From Cohnella phaseoli (lineage in GTDB: Bacteria; Bacillota; Bacilli; Paenibacillales; Paenibacillaceae): a stretch of 64,000 bases of DNA. A program made the position numbers and the translations under genes. The stretch covers positions 1 through 64,000 of the forward strand of contig NZ_QRDZ01000019.1 of assembly GCF_003386235.1 (NCBI RefSeq), in the 5' to 3' direction. This document shows positions 53,560 through 60,508 of this stretch, piece after piece (positions within the stretch are counted from its first letter, which is position 1; every line of letters begins with the position of its first letter). Under the pieces are notes generated by a model, which worked only from the letters and a program-made list of their open reading frames with translations, was not told the origin of the DNA and ran no database searches.

Positions 53560-54303
53560 TCAAGGAGATTCGCCGCCGGCCGTCATCGCCGCCAAGACCT
53601 TCGCCACGCTGTCGGAAATCAAATAATTGGCCATCCCGTCCATCGGTGTCGCGCTCTTGTTGATCAGAATGAACTTGCTCCCTTCGTAAAGCCTGACCAG
53701 CCCGGCGGCCGGTTGAACGGTCAGCGAAGTGCCCGCAACGATCAAGACATCCGCCTGCCGAATGTATTCGGCCGCCCGCTGAAGCAGATCCATATCCAGA
53801 CTTTCCTGATATAGTACGACGTCCGGCTTAACGATACCGCCACAGCGCTTGCAGCGGGGGTACTCCCCCTCCGATTTCAGCACGTCCTGCAGCGAGTATG
53901 CCTCGCGGCAATTCATGCAGAAGTTCCGATGAACCGAGCCGTGCAGCTCGAGCACGTTGCGGCTGCCGGCCTTCTGATAGAGCCCGTCGATATTCTGGGT
54001 AATGACCGCGGCAAGCCGGCCTTGCTGCTCCAGCCCCGCCAGAGCGTAATGGGCGGCGTTAGGCAGAACGTCGGGATACACCATTTTACTTCTATAGAAG
54101 TCGTAAAAGTCTGCCGTGCGAGCCATGAAAAAATCATGGCTCAAAATTTCCTCCGGAGCGATCTGTCCCCCGCCTTGCGCTTGATATAACCCGTCCGCCG
54201 ACCTAAAGTCGGGAATTCCGCTTTCCGTCGAAGTGCCCGCCCCGCCGAAAAACACGATATTCCGGCTCTCGGCCATAAGCTTTTTCAACTGTCCGAAATC
54301 CAC
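53560..54303 (-). CDS. cobB: Sir2-family NAD-dependent protein deacylase
   Basis: A 247-residue sirtuin that removes acyl groups from lysine using NAD+. All motifs are intact: GAGTSTESGIPDFR, TQNIDGLYQKAG, the catalytic His in LELHGSVHRNF, the zinc site C-x2-C ... C-x2-C (FCMNCREAY / PRCKRCGG), and GTSLTVQPAAGL. The GTG start follows GGAGGGG. It lies 24 bases after the AAA ATPase gene in the same direction and seems to be the last gene of the rtcB operon. Whether it acts on the RNA-repair proteins or on an RNA-linked ADP-ribose product is open. Confidence 0.94.
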   Translation of the reverse strand: MDFGQLKKLMAESRNIVFFGGAGTSTESGIPDFRSADGLYQAQGGGQIAPEEILSHDFFMARTADFYDFYRSKMVYPDVLPNAAHYALAGLEQQGRLAAVITQNIDGLYQKAGSRNVLELHGSVHRNFCMNCREAYSLQDVLKSEGEYPRCKRCGGIVKPDVVLYQESLDMDLLQRAAEYIRQADVLIVAGTSLTVQPAAGLVRLYEGSKFILINKSATPMDGMANYLISDSVAKVLAAMTAGGESP

Positions 54304-54327
54304 TTCATCCCCTCCTCATCGATCAAG

Positions 54328-55644
54328 TTACGCAAATCCCATTTTACGCGACTTATCCTCCGTCATCCACTCTCGGCTGCGATCTTTGGCGTAGTCCGAT
54401 TTCATCCCGGCGATCAGCCGCTCAAGATCGACTTCGTTCTCGTAATGCATCTGCAGCGCGGCCGAGGCGTATAGCTCGCTAAGCTGGGCAAGCGTGAATC
54501 CGTCCGTTCGCCGGGCTGCTCGTGCCATCTCCTCCTCGCTCGCAAGACGCAGCAAGCCAATATGGGCCAAATAAGCGCATCGAATCGCTTCGTCGGGAGA
54601 CTTCACTTCGTACGCCCGGTCGAAGCGTCCGGCCCGGTTCATAAGCGCCGGATCGATTTTCTCCGGATAATTGGTCGTGCCGATGAGGTAGATGCCTTCC
54701 TTAGACGTGGCTCCATCCAGCGTGTTAAGAAAATAGGAGCGGCAGGATTCCGGCATCGAATCGATATCTTCAATAACGAGCACCATCGGCGCAAGCTGCG
54801 AGGCCGTATCGAACACTTCCTTGATCGAGCCGCTGCTCGTGTACTCGGTAATCTGCCAGTAGGCGACCGGAGCCCCCGTCGTGGACGAGATCGACTTCAC
54901 CAGCGTCGTCTTCCCGTTTCCCGGCTTGCCGTACAGCAGAATTCCCCGCTTGTAGGGAAGACCGTAGGTTTGGAAAAACGCGCGATCCTTGGAGAAAAAC
55001 TCGTCGATCGAACGGTAAACCTGCGTCTTCAGCTCATTTTCCATAAACACGTCCTCCCGACTGACCGCGTACCCGACCTCTTTCCGCTCCTGCTCCAGTC
55101 CGTCCCGGGTGTCGGTGAAGACGATGATTTTCGGATCGGCGAGTCTGCGCACCCGCATATCCTCCAGAAAGCGCATAAGCCCTTCGTCCGATTGGCAGAA
55201 AATTAAATCCTCAAAGCCGAGACCGTGCAGCGTCACTCTCGGGATTCGGGTCAGCGCGACGAGATGATCGCGGTACACGAACAGATTGTTGCGGACGGCG
55301 GGACGGATCGTATAACCCGAACGCTGCGGATCGGAATCCGCGGCGTACTCGAATACGTCCGTCTCCACCAGGTCATACAGGCTCGCCGCATGCTCGACTC
55401 CCGCGTAACCGCTGCGAAGATCCTCTTCCAGCCCGTTCCATACTTCGTTGCCGTCATCCTGGAAATAGAGGCGGAAGCCTCCATTATACCGCTCGCTCAG
55501 AAAATCAATGATGGCCTGAACCGTGGAAATATAGTTGAAGTAGTTTTCCACATTAGGAGACGTCCCGCCGGATTTCACCAGAAAATGAGGCTTTGCGGCA
55601 GCATTGGCTGTATTAAGGACAGTGTTGGCCGTCATAATCGTCAT
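54328..55644 (-). CDS. AAA-family ATPase of the RNA-repair operon
   Basis: A 438-residue protein. The N-terminal 220 residues have no recognised domain. The AAA module follows: Walker A YGKPGNGKTTLVKS, Walker B MVLVIEDIDSM, sensor 1 YLIGTTNYPEKI, arginine-finger region NRAGRFDRAYEV, and the C-terminal lid. The architecture resembles BCS1/FtsH-like AAA proteins, but there is no protease or membrane segment. It is seven bases after rtcB1 and 24 before the Sir2 gene. Context suggests a remodelling ATPase acting on RNPs or on damaged RNA-protein complexes, possibly on Ro RNPs; this is inference. Confidence 0.87.
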   Translation of the reverse strand: MTIMTANTVLNTANAAAKPHFLVKSGGTSPNVENYFNYISTVQAIIDFLSERYNGGFRLYFQDDGNEVWNGLEEDLRSGYAGVEHAASLYDLVETDVFEYAADSDPQRSGYTIRPAVRNNLFVYRDHLVALTRIPRVTLHGLGFEDLIFCQSDEGLMRFLEDMRVRRLADPKIIVFTDTRDGLEQERKEVGYAVSREDVFMENELKTQVYRSIDEFFSKDRAFFQTYGLPYKRGILLYGKPGNGKTTLVKSISSTTGAPVAYWQITEYTSSGSIKEVFDTASQLAPMVLVIEDIDSMPESCRSYFLNTLDGATSKEGIYLIGTTNYPEKIDPALMNRAGRFDRAYEVKSPDEAIRCAYLAHIGLLRLASEEEMARAARRTDGFTLAQLSELYASAALQMHYENEVDLERLIAGMKSDYAKDRSREWMTEDKSRKMGFA

Positions 55645-55651
55645 ATTAGGA

Positions 55652-57082
55652 TCACACTCCTTTTACCGCCGCCAGCGGACGGCACTTGGCGACGACGGAG
55701 GCCAGCCTCGCCTGGACAACGCTGTCGATGATTTGGTCTACGTCTTTGTAAGCCTGCGGCGATTCGTCCACCAGCGACTCGAGCGCGCGATGATTCAACA
55801 CAACCTCGTCGTCCTGACCGATCCGCAGCGAAGATGCAAACTCGTCAACCGTAACAAGCTGCTTGGTTGCGTTGCGAGAACGAATCCTGCCCGCTCCGTG
55901 ACAGATCGAATGGTAGTTGCGCGAGCCTTCCGGAGCTCCGACCATCAAATAGGAGGCCGTTCCCATCGAGCCGGGAATAAGCGCAGGATGTCCCGTCTCG
56001 CGATATGGCTCGGGATTGCCGGCATGTCCGGCCGGCAGCGCGCGCGTCGTGCCTTTGCGATGAACGAGCATCGCCTCTTCCCCGTGGCTCTCCTCGCAAG
56101 CATAGTTGTGCATCAGGTCGTAGAGCGTGCTCAATTCCGCACGGGAGCCGAACGTTTCCTTAAAGGCATCGCGCACCGCGAACGCCATCAGATGCCGATT
56201 CGCAACCGCGAAATTAAGCGCCGAATACATCAAATTCGCATACATCCTGCCCGCTTCGCTATCCAGCGGCGCATAGGCGAGCTTCGGATCGGCCGTGCCG
56301 AGTCCGAGCTTGCTCATCGTCTTGGCGACCTGCGAGCCGCAATACTGATTAACAGCGCCGCCCCAGGAGCGAGAACCGGAATGGATCATCACCGCGACTT
56401 GGCCGTCCCGAAGTCCCCACCGTTCCGCTATGGCGCGGTTGTCCTCGGGAATGCTCAAAGCTTGAATTTCGATAAAATGATTGCCGTTGCCCAGCGTACC
56501 AAGCTGGCGATGCGCCCTGTGCCACACCGGCATCGCGATGCGATCCAGCTCGCTCTCGTCAAACCGAAACCGGCTGCACTCGACATGGGTCATGGAAGTC
56601 GCTTTCCTCGGCGTGTAAGCATCCGGCACATATTTTCCAGGGAGGCCGTGAAGCCCTTTGCGCAGCACATCCTCCAGACGAATGTCGGAGAAGTATCCTC
56701 TTGCATGATTTTCCACCGGGATACGTTTCTCGATCGCCTTAACCAGCTTGCGACGAAGCTTGACGTCCTGGAGGTCTTCCGCCTGCAAATTCGTCAGGTG
56801 CACCCGCATCCCGCAGCCGATGTCGCTGCCGACGATAGAGGGAGAGACGAAACCGTCCGCCACGCCCCACACCGCCGTTGTGCCAATGCACGTGCCGACT
56901 CCGACATGGGCGTCGGGCGTGTAGCTCATATAGCGGATATTCGGAATTTGCAGATTGTTGTTCGCCATCTCAAGCACCTTGTTCCCCATGGCATAAAACA
57001 GATCGTCGTGCGCGAATACGTGGAGATCCCCGGCAGGGAGATCGATTCGCCGATAATAAAGATCGTTAACATTTTGTTCCAT
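55652..57082 (-). CDS. rtcB: RtcB RNA ligase, first copy
   Basis: About 476 residues. RtcB joins 2',3'-cyclic phosphate or 3'-phosphate RNA ends to 5'-OH ends using GTP and Mn2+. The metal and guanylate-site motifs are present: VGSDIGCGMRVH, GNGNHFIEIQ, HSGSRSWGGAVNQYCG, MHNYACEESHG and the GMP-linked histidine region CHGAGRIRSR. ATG 57082 is chosen (MEQNVNDLYYRRID); the longer frame runs through an intrinsic terminator. AGAGAGG lies 12 bases upstream. It is first of rtcB-AAA-sir2, with a regulated leader upstream. Confidence 0.93.
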   Translation of the reverse strand: MEQNVNDLYYRRIDLPAGDLHVFAHDDLFYAMGNKVLEMANNNLQIPNIRYMSYTPDAHVGVGTCIGTTAVWGVADGFVSPSIVGSDIGCGMRVHLTNLQAEDLQDVKLRRKLVKAIEKRIPVENHARGYFSDIRLEDVLRKGLHGLPGKYVPDAYTPRKATSMTHVECSRFRFDESELDRIAMPVWHRAHRQLGTLGNGNHFIEIQALSIPEDNRAIAERWGLRDGQVAVMIHSGSRSWGGAVNQYCGSQVAKTMSKLGLGTADPKLAYAPLDSEAGRMYANLMYSALNFAVANRHLMAFAVRDAFKETFGSRAELSTLYDLMHNYACEESHGEEAMLVHRKGTTRALPAGHAGNPEPYRETGHPALIPGSMGTASYLMVGAPEGSRNYHSICHGAGRIRSRNATKQLVTVDEFASSLRIGQDDEVVLNHRALESLVDESPQAYKDVDQIIDSVVQARLASVVAKCRPLAAVKGV

Positions 57083-57132
57083 AAAGTATAATAACCTCTC
57101 TCTTAATTCCAATTTAGTCGAAAAATAAAACG

Positions 57133-57163
57133 CAAAAAAACCGCAAGCCACATCGCTCACGGT
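57133..57163 (-). terminator. Intrinsic terminator or attenuator before rtcB
   Basis: On the minus strand a 9-bp stem (ACCGTGAGC / GCTTGCGGT, two wobbles) with a six-base loop is followed by TTTTTTT. It ends about 50 bases before the rtcB start, with no convincing promoter after it. AACCGC just after the leader-frame stop (near 57224-57229) could pair with GCGGTT of the terminator as an antiterminator. Confidence 0.8.
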
Positions 57164-57227
57164 CTTCTGCGCATAGTGAATACGAAAGATTGCCGTCCCC
57201 TCTCCCGAACGTTACCTGATGGGGCGG

Positions 57228-57332
57228 TTATCTTTCACTTTCCTTGGCTGGGGCCCGTAGAGGCCGATGGACAATGAACGAAATATTCAGTTGCGGCATA
57301 ACGGCGTTGCGGCTGTTGTAAATGACGGTCAT
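57228..57332 (-). CDS. 34-codon leader frame upstream of rtcB
   Basis: A short frame beginning MTVIYNSRNAVMPQLN and ending RAPAKESER, preceded by a strong AAAGGAGG at nine-base spacing and placed about 30 bases after a sigmaA promoter. The peptide is basic with no membrane helix or recognised motif. Its placement between promoter and terminator ahead of rtcB suggests a leader peptide used in attenuation, or a small protein of its own. Without homologues I cannot decide. Confidence 0.5.
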   Translation of the reverse strand: MTVIYNSRNAVMPQLNISFIVHRPLRAPAKESER

Positions 57333-57357
57333 GTCCTTCGGCCTCCTTTCTTAGTAA

Positions 57358-57397
57358 GATAGTGTCTATCATATACGGGGCAGGGAAGTTTTGTCAA
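57358..57397 (-). promoter_or_regulatory. Promoter with palindromic operator for the rtcB operon
   Basis: On the minus strand TTGACA (57392-57397) and TATGAT (57368-57373) are 18 bases apart. The palindrome GATAGACACTATC (57358-57370) overlaps the -10 and the start site, a typical repressor position. Confidence 0.75.
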
Positions 57398-57443
57398 TAT
57401 CCCATTTGCTCAGTTTTTCTATCGGATGCCTAATCCCGCCCGC

Positions 57444-58670
57444 TCAGTCCTTATAAGGATCGAACTCGTCCGCGCCGGCCATGCAGACGCCGATTGGCTT
57501 CAACACATGCAGAACCTCGATTGTACCGGCATGAGCGTCCAGCACCTCCTGCAGCTTTCGATAGACGAACGGGCTTTCGTCCGTACCGGCTCCGCGCAGC
57601 TCCACTTCGAAGGCCAGAACGGCTTGCTTCATTTGCTCAGGTGTGATCTGCCCGCCTGAACGGCTGCGAGTTTTCCAGTTCATTTTGCCGGCCGCCTGCG
57701 TACGACTCATAATCCGACCCGCTCCGTGCACGGTGCTGTAAAAGGAATCGCGATTCTCGTCCGTATCCTTCCCTCTTACGATTACAGAGATGTCCCCCAT
57801 GCTGCCGCCGATAAAACCGAGCTGTCCCGGAGCGGACGGAGTCGCGCCTTTGCGGACGACCATTGTCGTTTTGCCGACATGGGTTTCCTTCCAAGCGTAG
57901 TTGTGGTGGTTATGCACTTCGAAATCGGCGCTTGCGCTCAAGAGCGACAGCACCTGTGCGATAACGTAATCGCGGCCCGCGTATGCGTATCGACCGGCCA
58001 GCTTCATCGCCCGGTAGTACAGATCGCCGAGCTCGCTGTCCAGATCGAGCAGCACGGGCGGCTGATCCATCTTCTCTCCCGGCGCATTCGCGAGGAACTC
58101 CCGTCCGGCGGCCAGATTGAGAAATCCGCTTGCCGTCTTATGGCCGAAACCGCGGCTTCCAAAATGGTTGCCGATCCAGAGAAGACCCGTCTCCGGTTCT
58201 TCGAACAGATCGACATAGTGGTTTCCGCTGCCGACCGTTCCGAGCTGATCGCGGGCCAGCGCCTTCAGCTTGTCATGCTCCTGCTTTCCGATCGCCGAAT
58301 ACACACTCCAGTCGGGATCGTCGAACAGGTCGTGATCCACCTTTTCGCTGTTAACGCGCCCAACGCCGAAAGATATTTTTCTGGCGATCTGATCCATCAC
58401 GGCGGGTAGTATCGGTTTAATGTCCGCCGCCAGCACGTTCGTCCGCACTGCTTTGTTGCCGCAAGCAATGTCATAGCCGACGCCGGAGGGCGAAATTTGC
58501 CCCTCGTAAGCGACAACGCCGCCGATCGGCTGGCTGTAGCCTTTGTGGTGATCGGCCATTAGCAGCGCTTGCACGACGTTGCCGTGCTCCGCGCAGGTTT
58601 TCGCTTGGGACAGCGCGCCGGCATCGGGGTTGCCCCATACGCGTACGCCGTCAATTGTCTGGTAAGTCAT
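57444..58670 (-). CDS. RtcB-family RNA ligase, second copy
   Basis: A 408-residue protein clearly different from the copy at 55652-57082 but with the same RtcB site motifs: VGYDIACGNKAVRTN, GTVGSGNHYVDLF, IGNHFGSRGFGHK, HNHHNYAWKE and VHGAGRIMSRTQA with the guanylylated histidine. It therefore looks catalytically competent. It belongs to the shorter RtcB subgroup often found beside the longer form. GGAGAGATAGAGAA precedes the ATG. A 199-bp imperfect inverted repeat ends just upstream. Having two ligases may provide different substrate ranges or regulation. Confidence 0.92.
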   Translation of the reverse strand: MTYQTIDGVRVWGNPDAGALSQAKTCAEHGNVVQALLMADHHKGYSQPIGGVVAYEGQISPSGVGYDIACGNKAVRTNVLAADIKPILPAVMDQIARKISFGVGRVNSEKVDHDLFDDPDWSVYSAIGKQEHDKLKALARDQLGTVGSGNHYVDLFEEPETGLLWIGNHFGSRGFGHKTASGFLNLAAGREFLANAPGEKMDQPPVLLDLDSELGDLYYRAMKLAGRYAYAGRDYVIAQVLSLLSASADFEVHNHHNYAWKETHVGKTTMVVRKGATPSAPGQLGFIGGSMGDISVIVRGKDTDENRDSFYSTVHGAGRIMSRTQAAGKMNWKTRSRSGGQITPEQMKQAVLAFEVELRGAGTDESPFVYRKLQEVLDAHAGTIEVLHVLKPIGVCMAGADEFDPYKD

Positions 58671-58695
58671 TTCTCTATCTCTCCTTGCTATATAC

Positions 58696-58894
58696 GTTGA
58701 ACCAAAATAGGGCGATTGAAGAGCCGAGCCATTGCATTCCGAAAGGGATGATTTTGCCGACTTCAGACAGGTTGTTTTGAGTTGCTTGGATCGATAGGAT
58801 TTGTATAGGTAAGCAACTCAAAGCCAAAACTCGCGGCAAAACCATTCCCTTTCTCCATTCCATTGGCTACTCTCTGCCCTTTCCGTGGTTCAAC
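58696..58894. repeat. 199-bp imperfect inverted repeat before the second rtcB
   Basis: The outer arms GTTGAACCA / TGGTTCAAC (58696-58704, 58886-58894) are perfect. Inner paired blocks are GAAAGGGATG.. / ..CATTCCCTTTC, TTTTGCCG / CGGCAAAA, and TTTGAGTTGCTT / AAGCAACTCAAA (58776-58787, 58811-58822) around a 23-base loop. The whole intergenic region can fold into one long hairpin in RNA or a cruciform in DNA. It may be a MITE or a structured RNA. A 62-codon frame inside it is judged not to be a gene. Confidence 0.8.
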
Positions 58895-58909
58895 CTAGAT
58901 CGTTTCCTC

Positions 58910-59695
58910 TTAATATGACCAGTTGTCTACTAAAGCCGAGCGAAACAAATCGTCCAGCTGCTCTCCCAACCTCGCGTCGGCCGTTTTCATCTCGATCGCC
59001 GAATTTTCCAGCTCATGCAATCTTTTTTCCAAGTAATCGTTAATCGGGGCAAGCTTAGGCTCGATGTCCAGTTCGTCGCCCGACTTTTTGCGCGCCAGCA
59101 GCTCCGCCACTGTCTCTCCCAAGCTTCCCGATCGCGGAATTAGCCGCTCTACCAGCGTATCGAACTCTATGGGCGGCATCCCGCCGTAACGCTCGATCCA
59201 TTCGCATGCCAGAACGGGTCGCAGAACATAGAAATATTTCTTGATCCGCACGCGCTCTCCCTGCAAATAATCCCGATAGTTGCCCCGCGCCATGTTGAGA
59301 TAGTGGTACATGCAGGATTTCGGGGAAAAAGCCAGCGGAGAAATACGACGAAGCTGACTCGCAACTACGGATTTCTCGGCATAGCGGATCGGCGATTGCA
59401 GCCATTCGAGCAGCGGCGGGTTCGATTTGCGATACAGGTTCAGCGCCTTGCGCAAATCCCAGCCGCTGATGTCGAGCTTGTCGCTGATCGGGCGTTCGAT
59501 AACGTCCCTCCGGTCGAAGATCGACAAGTACCACTCCGGCTTGCGGACGTAGATGAATCGCACATCGTAATCGCTATCCCGGGAAGGAAAGCCCCACGCC
59601 CGGCTGCCCGATTCGCAGGCGTACAGAATGCGAACTTGCTCCTCGCTCTCCAGACGCTCCAATTGCTCGGTTATCGTATGACGTATGGCTTCCAT
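58910..59695 (-). CDS. Polymerase-beta-superfamily nucleotidyltransferase (COG3541-like)
   Basis: About 261 residues. The N-terminal nucleotidyltransferase motif is CESGSRAWGFPSRDSDYDVRFIYV, with the GS and DxD residues intact, followed by the family-specific WYLSIFDRRDVIE, DISGWDLRKALNLYRKSNPPLLEWLQSPI and MYHYLNMARGNYRDYL. Such proteins are predicted to add nucleotides to RNA or protein and are often encoded with RtcB. ATG 59695 has AGAGGTGAT upstream. It is transcribed toward rtcB2 and probably co-transcribed. A role in RNA 3'-end tailing or in toxin-like modification is inferred. Confidence 0.87.
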   Translation of the reverse strand: MEAIRHTITEQLERLESEEQVRILYACESGSRAWGFPSRDSDYDVRFIYVRKPEWYLSIFDRRDVIERPISDKLDISGWDLRKALNLYRKSNPPLLEWLQSPIRYAEKSVVASQLRRISPLAFSPKSCMYHYLNMARGNYRDYLQGERVRIKKYFYVLRPVLACEWIERYGGMPPIEFDTLVERLIPRSGSLGETVAELLARKKSGDELDIEPKLAPINDYLEKRLHELENSAIEMKTADARLGEQLDDLFRSALVDNWSY

Positions 59696-59783
59696 TTGTA
59701 TCACCTCTATAAAAACGAATCGTTTATGAAATATCAATCGGAGCGGATTAGCCGCATTCCCCTTCCCCACCCTCGTCTCTCTC

Positions 59784-59831
59784 AGGGCGTGTCTGCAAAT
59801 CTGCTGGCCTCGGAGCATGCAGACACGCCCT
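59784..59831. repeat. Perfect 13-bp inverted repeat upstream of the nucleotidyltransferase
   Basis: AGGGCGTGTCTGC (59784-59796) and GCAGACACGCCCT (59819-59831) flank a 22-base spacer. No T-run on either strand, so not a standard terminator. It may be a small MITE-like repeat or a processing hairpin. Otherwise 59696-60014 holds no convincing gene. Confidence 0.7.
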
Positions 59832-60014
59832 AGCAAATCAGCGCGCGGTCGTCACATTAAACGGTACGCATTACTTCCATGCTTAGGCGCATTCTTGTTA
59901 CATTTCTGGGCTCATTCATGAAAAGATAGACATGGCCCCGCGTCTACTCAAGGAGGTCCAACTTGCCCGTTGGCGGGTTGCGCTCGCCTTCGCCGGGAGA
60001 GACTACCTTCGCGG

Positions 60015-60476
60015 CTATTCCTCGAGCAGATCGGTCCGCCAGTTCAGCTCCTGAATGCGAAAATCATATTCACGGTAGGCTTTCGACAGGGCGTCGACCT
60101 TAGTCTGGATCTGAACGACGTCGATTGTCCGCTCGTATTTCACTTCGGAGCGGCTGAAGCGATCCTGCTTGATCGAAGCCTGCTCAAGCACATCCCCCAA
60201 CAGCTTGCGATGCTGCATGATTCGATCTCTTTCCGCCAAGGCGTCCGAAATGCTCAATCCCTCGGCGAAAGAAACCGTTGCGTTTGTCCGATTGATTTTA
60301 CGAATCCATGCGGTTTGTTCGTCCAGCGTTTGCTCCAACTCTCGAAGCAGGGATGACGGATCTTCCGCAGGAAGCTCTCCCTCTTGAACCTTTACGACTC
60401 TCTCCAGTCGCTGTCTCAGCTGCGCAATCTTCTTCTGGGTATCGGCGCGCAGGACGAGCGCTTCCGCTAATTTCAT
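60015..60476 (-). CDS. DIP1984-family protein of the Ro operon
   Basis: About 153 residues, strongly alpha-helical with long charged helices (KLAEALVLRADTQKKIAQLRQRLERVVKVQEGE; NRTNATVSFAEGLSISDALAERDRIMQHRKLL; TIDVVQIQTKVDALSKAYREYDFRIQELNWRTDL), matching the DIP1984 family (septicolysin-like). The first codon is taken at 60476 (MKLAEAL) with GAGGGG upstream; an earlier start would overlap rsr. It lies about 30 bases after the Ro60 gene and is surely co-transcribed. The molecular role of the family is not settled; an RNP-associated helical scaffold is conjecture. Confidence 0.85.
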   Translation of the reverse strand: MKLAEALVLRADTQKKIAQLRQRLERVVKVQEGELPAEDPSSLLRELEQTLDEQTAWIRKINRTNATVSFAEGLSISDALAERDRIMQHRKLLGDVLEQASIKQDRFSRSEVKYERTIDVVQIQTKVDALSKAYREYDFRIQELNWRTDLLEE

Positions 60477-60508
60477 ATCGTACAGTTCCCCTCTCAAAAT
60501 GTCGTTTT

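Noticed and set aside
55604..57091. A 495-codon plus-strand frame opposite rtcB
   Set aside because: It is an antisense shadow of the RtcB gene with no domains or ribosome site.
57083..57160. An N-terminal extension of the first RtcB to 57160
   Set aside because: The extension would be translated from the terminator hairpin and T-run and has no ribosome site; MEQNVNDLYYRR at 57082 fits better.
58675..58863. A 62-codon frame just before the second rtcB
   Set aside because: It lies wholly inside the 199-bp inverted repeat, lacks a clear ribosome site and matches no family.
59857..59919. A 20-codon frame (MNEPRNVTRMRLSMEV...) upstream of the nucleotidyltransferase
   Set aside because: It looks protein-like in composition and may be a gene relic, but it has no ribosome site and the open frame is bounded by nearby stops; not enough to call a gene.
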